A DNA stretch of 19,864 nt from CAYLZN01 sp964387935 (lineage in GTDB: Bacteria > Acidobacteriota > Vicinamibacteria > Vicinamibacterales > JAFNAJ01): the NCBI GenBank assembly GCA_964387935.1, contig CAYLZN010000074.1:1-19864 (forward strand). The letters are read 5' to 3'. Positions 17,280 to 19,864 of this stretch are shown piece by piece. Position 1 is the first letter of the stretch, and each line of letters starts with the position of its first letter. The translations under genes were made by a program, and so were the position numbers. The notes under the pieces were generated by a model, which was given only the letters and a program-made list of their open reading frames with translations, ran no database searches and was not told where the DNA came from.

Positions 17280-18695
17280 TCAGAACGCGCGGGCCGCCGC
17301 CACGCTGGCCCGACCGAAGAAGCCTGCCACGGATCGGCCGGAGCGCGCGGCCGCGCGCCCGATCGCCTGGCCCCCATCCCCCGCTGCCTCGCCCAGCCTT
17401 TCCCAGGCCCCTGGGGCCACGGGTGCCGACACTGGAGGAAGACCCGTGGGCGAGCCACCGATCACTCCGAGCGTCGCCGCGACCAGCAGGGGCCGCCCGG
17501 CGAGGGCAGCGACGCCATCGCCCGCGCCCTGCACCACTGCCGGGCCCTCGGGCGGCGCGGACGAGAAGGCGGGTCCCGCGTGCGCGGCCTCCACCGGCGC
17601 GACCGCCTGGGACACAGGCAACCAGGCCTGTCGAATCCTCGAGCGTGTCGGCGGCGGATCGACCGGCAGCGGCACACGCAACCCCGGGTCGTTCACGCCG
17701 ACGCCCGCCCGTGCGAGCGCGGCAGGACCGTCCACCAGCAGGTCCGCGAAGACGACCACCGGGCGAGCGTCGCGTGCCGTCCAGATCGTCGTCGCCGCGA
17801 CGACGCCGACGCCCACGGTCACCCAGCGCCACCGGGGCGCCGACGGCGCGCCGCCCAGAATGCGACGCACGCGCGCGGTCAGGGCTCCCCGAGCGCGGGC
17901 GACGCCTGACGCGAGCACGGGAACGCTCGCCGATCGACACCCGGCCAGGACCGTCGCCGCCTCGGCGAGGCTGCGCGCGTACGCGCGGGGCGCGCCAGTT
18001 GCGGCCACCACGCGGTCGTCGCACGCGACCTCGCGCGCACCATCAATCTGACGCGTGATCCAGGCCACCGCCGGATGCAGGCCAGTGATGCCGGAGATCA
18101 ACAGCTCGACGAGACGTCCCCAATCGTCGCGCCGGTCCAGGTGCGCCTGCTCGTGCAGGATGACGAGGTGCAGCGCCTCGGCGTCCAGCGCGTCCAGCAG
18201 CCGCGGCGACACGAGGATGACAGGTCGGCCCAGGCCCACGGCGCACGCGCCCCGGATGCCGGCGGACACGCGCACCTCTGCGCGGCGACGTGTGGCGGGC
18301 GTGTTCCGGCTGCGGGCGAGCGTGGCGGCCACCTGCGGGGGCAGCGGCCACGATTGCGCACGCAACCGCGCCACCTGGCGCAGGCCGGTCGCCAGCCGAG
18401 CCAGACGCAACGCGACCCAGCCAAGCCAGGCTCCCACCAGTGCCGCGAGCAACCAGTCCGGCGCCGGGGGCAGCACGACCGTCGAGTCGGGTACGGCTGA
18501 CAACGGAACGACCTTCGTGGTCGGCACGTGCACGTCGTCAGACCACACGGCCGGAAGGCCGAGCACCGTGAGCAGCGCTCCCCACCAGATCGCATGACGG
18601 GCGGCGCCTGAGAGGCCGGGCTGCACGCGGATTACCAGGGCCGCAGCCATGGCCACGAGCAGGCCCTGCCATGTCCAGTGCAGCAGCGCCGTCAT
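17280..18695 (-). CDS. BlaR1/M56-family membrane metallopeptidase without a penicillin-binding sensor domain
   Basis: A 471-residue integral membrane protease. Membrane segments are near residues 5-23, 33-51, 81-101 and 289-306. The cytosolic zinc site reads HEQAH with H181, E182 and H185, and E222 in GAREVACDD is the third ligand. In BlaR1/MecR1 an external beta-lactam sensor follows the last helix, and activation leads to removal of the BlaI repressor. Here the part after residue 306 is a Pro/Ala/Gly-rich tail of about 165 residues with no SxxK-type transpeptidase motifs, so the signal sensed is probably not beta-lactam acylation. The ATG overlaps the blaI stop by four bases (ATGA). The blaI-M56 order is the standard two-gene module. 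Confidence 0.9.
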   Translation of the reverse strand: MTALLHWTWQGLLVAMAAALVIRVQPGLSGAARHAIWWGALLTVLGLPAVWSDDVHVPTTKVVPLSAVPDSTVVLPPAPDWLLAALVGAWLGWVALRLARLATGLRQVARLRAQSWPLPPQVAATLARSRNTPATRRRAEVRVSAGIRGACAVGLGRPVILVSPRLLDALDAEALHLVILHEQAHLDRRDDWGRLVELLISGITGLHPAVAWITRQIDGAREVACDDRVVAATGAPRAYARSLAEAATVLAGCRSASVPVLASGVARARGALTARVRRILGGAPSAPRWRWVTVGVGVVAATTIWTARDARPVVVFADLLVDGPAALARAGVGVNDPGLRVPLPVDPPPTRSRIRQAWLPVSQAVAPVEAAHAGPAFSSAPPEGPAVVQGAGDGVAALAGRPLLVAATLGVIGGSPTGLPPVSAPVAPGAWERLGEAAGDGGQAIGRAAARSGRSVAGFFGRASVAAARAF

Positions 18696-19099
18696 CGCCG
18701 AACGCTCCGGGTTTGCGGGCGCTCGGAGCCGCTGTCGATCAAGGCGCGCACGCGTTCGTCCTCGTCCCGGTCTGCCTCGTCGCGCCCGAGCAGGCTGAGC
18801 ATCAGGCGTTCCGGTGAATTGTCGAAGAACCGCGACAGCAACTGCGAGAGCGCCGACCGGCGAGCCTCGGTCTCCGCCATGACGGGCAGGAACGTGAACG
18901 CCCGCCCAGATTTCTGGTGGGACACGTAGCCCTTGTCCTCGAGGATCCGAAGCAGCGTCAGCACGGTGTTGTAGGCGGGCTTCGGCGAGCGCTCGAGGTG
19001 CTCGAGCACCTCCCCCACCGTCGCGCGGCCGCGATCCCACAGCACGCGCATGATGTGCAGCTCGGCGTCGGTGAGGCCGGGACTCGGATGGCGTGCCAT
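18692..19099 (-). CDS. blaI: BlaI/MecI-family winged-helix repressor
   Basis: A 135-residue repressor. The winged helix covers about residues 8-78: LTDAELHIMRVLWDRGRATV, then the recognition helix PKPAYNTVLTLLRILEDKGYV and the wing SHQKSGRAFTF. The C-terminal helices (about 85-115, SQLLSRFFDN, MLSLLG) form the dimer and protease-target region. The family represses its own operon until the partner M56 protease is activated. An acidic stretch (RDEADRDEDERV) ends the domain. The start sits about six bases after the predicted transcription start, so the mRNA is nearly leaderless. The name reflects family, not proven beta-lactam control. Confidence 0.92.
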   Translation of the reverse strand: MARHPSPGLTDAELHIMRVLWDRGRATVGEVLEHLERSPKPAYNTVLTLLRILEDKGYVSHQKSGRAFTFLPVMAETEARRSALSQLLSRFFDNSPERLMLSLLGRDEADRDEDERVRALIDSGSERPQTRSVRR

Positions 19100-19111
19100 G
19101 GAACGACGCCC

Positions 19112-19140
19112 ACGATATGCGGGTGCGCGCCGCCTGTCAA
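19112..19140 (-). promoter_or_regulatory. Promoter of the blaI-M56 operon
   Basis: On the - strand a perfect TTGACA (19140-19135) is followed by 17 bases and TATCGT (19117-19112, four of six bases of TATAAT). The expected start of transcription is near 19105, six bases before the blaI ATG. The perfect -35, ideal spacing and AT-rich flank in a GC-rich genome make this the best promoter in the window. Confidence 0.65.
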
Positions 19141-19152
19141 CTAATTAATTAG
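19141..19152. promoter_or_regulatory. 12-base AT-rich palindrome, candidate BlaI operator
   Basis: CTAATTAATTAG is a perfect palindrome touching the upstream edge of the TTGACA box and is one of the few AT-rich spots in the window. BlaI-family repressors bind short palindromes in their own promoters as dimers, so this is the natural candidate. It lacks the TACA/TGTA core known from staphylococcal BlaI/MecI sites. It could also act as an UP-like element. Confidence 0.5.
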
Positions 19153-19180
19153 GAGATAGTCGGGCCTCGGCCCGCCGGCC

Positions 19181-19334
19181 TTGAGCCCTGAGCCTTGGGC
19201 CCTGAGCCTTGGGCCCTGAGCCCTGGGCCCTGAGCCTTGGGCCCTGAGCCCTGAGCCTTGAGCCCTGAGCCTTGAGCCCTGAGCCCTGAGCCTTGAGCCC
19301 TGAGCCTTGAGCCCTGAGCCCTAAGCCTTGAGCC
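19181..19334. repeat. Heptanucleotide tandem array 2, 22 units of YTGRGCC
   Basis: Exactly 22 contiguous 7-base units, all YTGRGCC except unit 21 (CTAAGCC). Units 10-14 and 15-19 have identical order (C, C, T, C, T as the first base) and units 20-22 begin a third copy, giving a 35-base higher-order repeat. GGGCC variants occur only in the first nine units. The array fills most of the gap between the YkgJ gene stop (19342) and the blaI operator. The motif family is shared with 8643-8698. Confidence 0.97.
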
Positions 19335-19341
19335 TGCACTC

Positions 19342-19794
19342 TCAGTCCAGCCCGAGTTTCTGCCAGAAGCCCGTCAACCTCGCCCACCGTGCGACCAGGG
19401 CCCGCCCTGCGTCGCTGTTCCAATCGCGCTCGAGGTCCGCGTGACAGACGGGGCCCTGGCCCGGGCGATCGTGGTGGCAGAAGCGGCACTCGAGCGGTTG
19501 GAGGCCGGACCCGTGCAGTTCGCACCGCCGGTCGCGGAGGAAGGTACACCCGCGTGTCTTGAAGCGCTCGAGCGCGAAGTCCAGCTCGTTGCCCGCGAAC
19601 GCCGGCGAGAGCACGGCAAAGGACTTGTCGGGCGCCATCTCGAGCATCATGCGCGGGCCGAGGCCGGCGGCGACGGCGGCGGCAGCCTCCTCGACCGTCC
19701 ACCATCCTGGCCGCTGGCAGTAGCCCACGCAGACCTCGCACGCGCACGGCGGCGAGGACGGGTAACGCTGCTCGAGCGTCCGGGGTCGCGTCAC
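19342..19794 (-). CDS. YkgJ-type cysteine-cluster protein
   Basis: A 150-residue protein with nine cysteines: C17, C19, C22 and C26 in CACEVCVGYC, then C83, C91, C103 and C106 (GCTFLRDRRCELHG, LECRFCHHD) and C117. This spacing fits the YkgJ/CxxCxxCC (UPF0153) family, thought to bind zinc or an Fe-S cluster; the biochemical role is not established. The start is GTG and overlaps the stop of the gene before it as GTGA, so it is coupled to an upstream gene beyond the window edge. A long reading frame covering the same region and the repeat array in another frame is an artefact of the heptamers. Confidence 0.82.
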   Translation of the reverse strand: MTRPRTLEQRYPSSPPCACEVCVGYCQRPGWWTVEEAAAAVAAGLGPRMMLEMAPDKSFAVLSPAFAGNELDFALERFKTRGCTFLRDRRCELHGSGLQPLECRFCHHDRPGQGPVCHADLERDWNSDAGRALVARWARLTGFWQKLGLD

Positions 19795-19864
19795 TGCTTG
19801 TCCACCGGCGCGACCGGCAGGTTGACAAATCGCCCGTCCACCCAGCGACGGACGGGTTGCAGCG
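19791..19864 (-). CDS. C-terminal end of a gene cut by the window edge
   Basis: In the third reverse frame, 23 codons read cleanly to a TGA at 19793-19791, which shares four bases (GTGA) with the start of the YkgJ gene. The translated end (RRWVDGRFVNLPVAPVDKQ) is compositionally ordinary for a protein. The coupling overlap matches that seen elsewhere in the window. The family cannot be recognised from so little sequence. Confidence 0.55.
   Translation of the reverse strand, partial: LQPVRRWVDGRFVNLPVAPVDKQ

Noticed and set aside
19145..19828. A 227-codon reverse open frame with a repeating KAQGSGL protein pattern
   Set aside because: The repeats are the translation of the heptamer DNA array (7 bases read in triplets give a 7-residue period). 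The rest overlaps the well-supported YkgJ gene in another frame.

Overview
The window reads as a chromosomal stretch of a very GC-rich, Gram-negative soil-type bacterium. The best guess is an acidobacterium of the Vicinamibacteria type. The guess rests on gene style only: a Ser/Thr kinase fused to a FlgO/TolB-like domain and TPRs, a BlaI/M56 pair, many secreted hydrolases, GTG starts and heptanucleotide arrays between genes. No rRNA, tRNA, insertion sequence, CRISPR array or phage gene was seen. Coding density is high and no gap without a gene exceeds about 250 bases.

Region 1 (1-2276, + strand) is the tail of an anaerobic aromatic-degradation operon. It starts with the C-terminal two thirds of an ATP-dependent (class I) benzoyl-CoA reductase subunit D (BcrD/BadG). 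A short-chain dehydrogenase overlaps it by 4 bases, followed by a GNAT acetyltransferase and an Rrf2-family regulator. This recalls the Rhodopseudomonas palustris bad cluster, which also has an SDR (BadH), a GNAT (BadL) and an Rrf2 repressor (BadM). It is the most notable part of the window.

Region 2 (2312-5380) holds a secreted NTF2-like protein and a five-repeat S1-domain RNA-binding protein on the - strand. A divergent, membrane-anchored ChaN/Tiki-like protein lies on the + strand. Region 3 (5477-8698) holds a transmembrane Ser/Thr kinase-TPR protein with what looks like a leaderless promoter, a small secreted protein of unknown function, and an eight-unit heptamer array.

Region 4 (8703-13519) has divergent transporters, a POT-family peptide/H+ symporter (-) and an NhaP2-like cation/H+ antiporter (+). 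A VOC-fold protein follows, translationally overlapped with a secreted GH29 alpha-L-fucosidase. Region 5 (13557-19152, all - strand, read right to left) runs blaI-like repressor, M56 membrane protease, B12-binding-type radical SAM enzyme, secreted M24 metallopeptidase-like protein and nitrilase-superfamily amidase. The gaps are 52 bases or less, so these could be one transcript. A TTGACA-N17-TATCGT promoter and an abutting 12-base AT-rich palindrome precede blaI.

Region 6 (19181-19864) holds a second, 22-unit heptamer array of the same motif family, a YkgJ-type cysteine-cluster protein, and the last 23 codons of another gene cut by the window edge.
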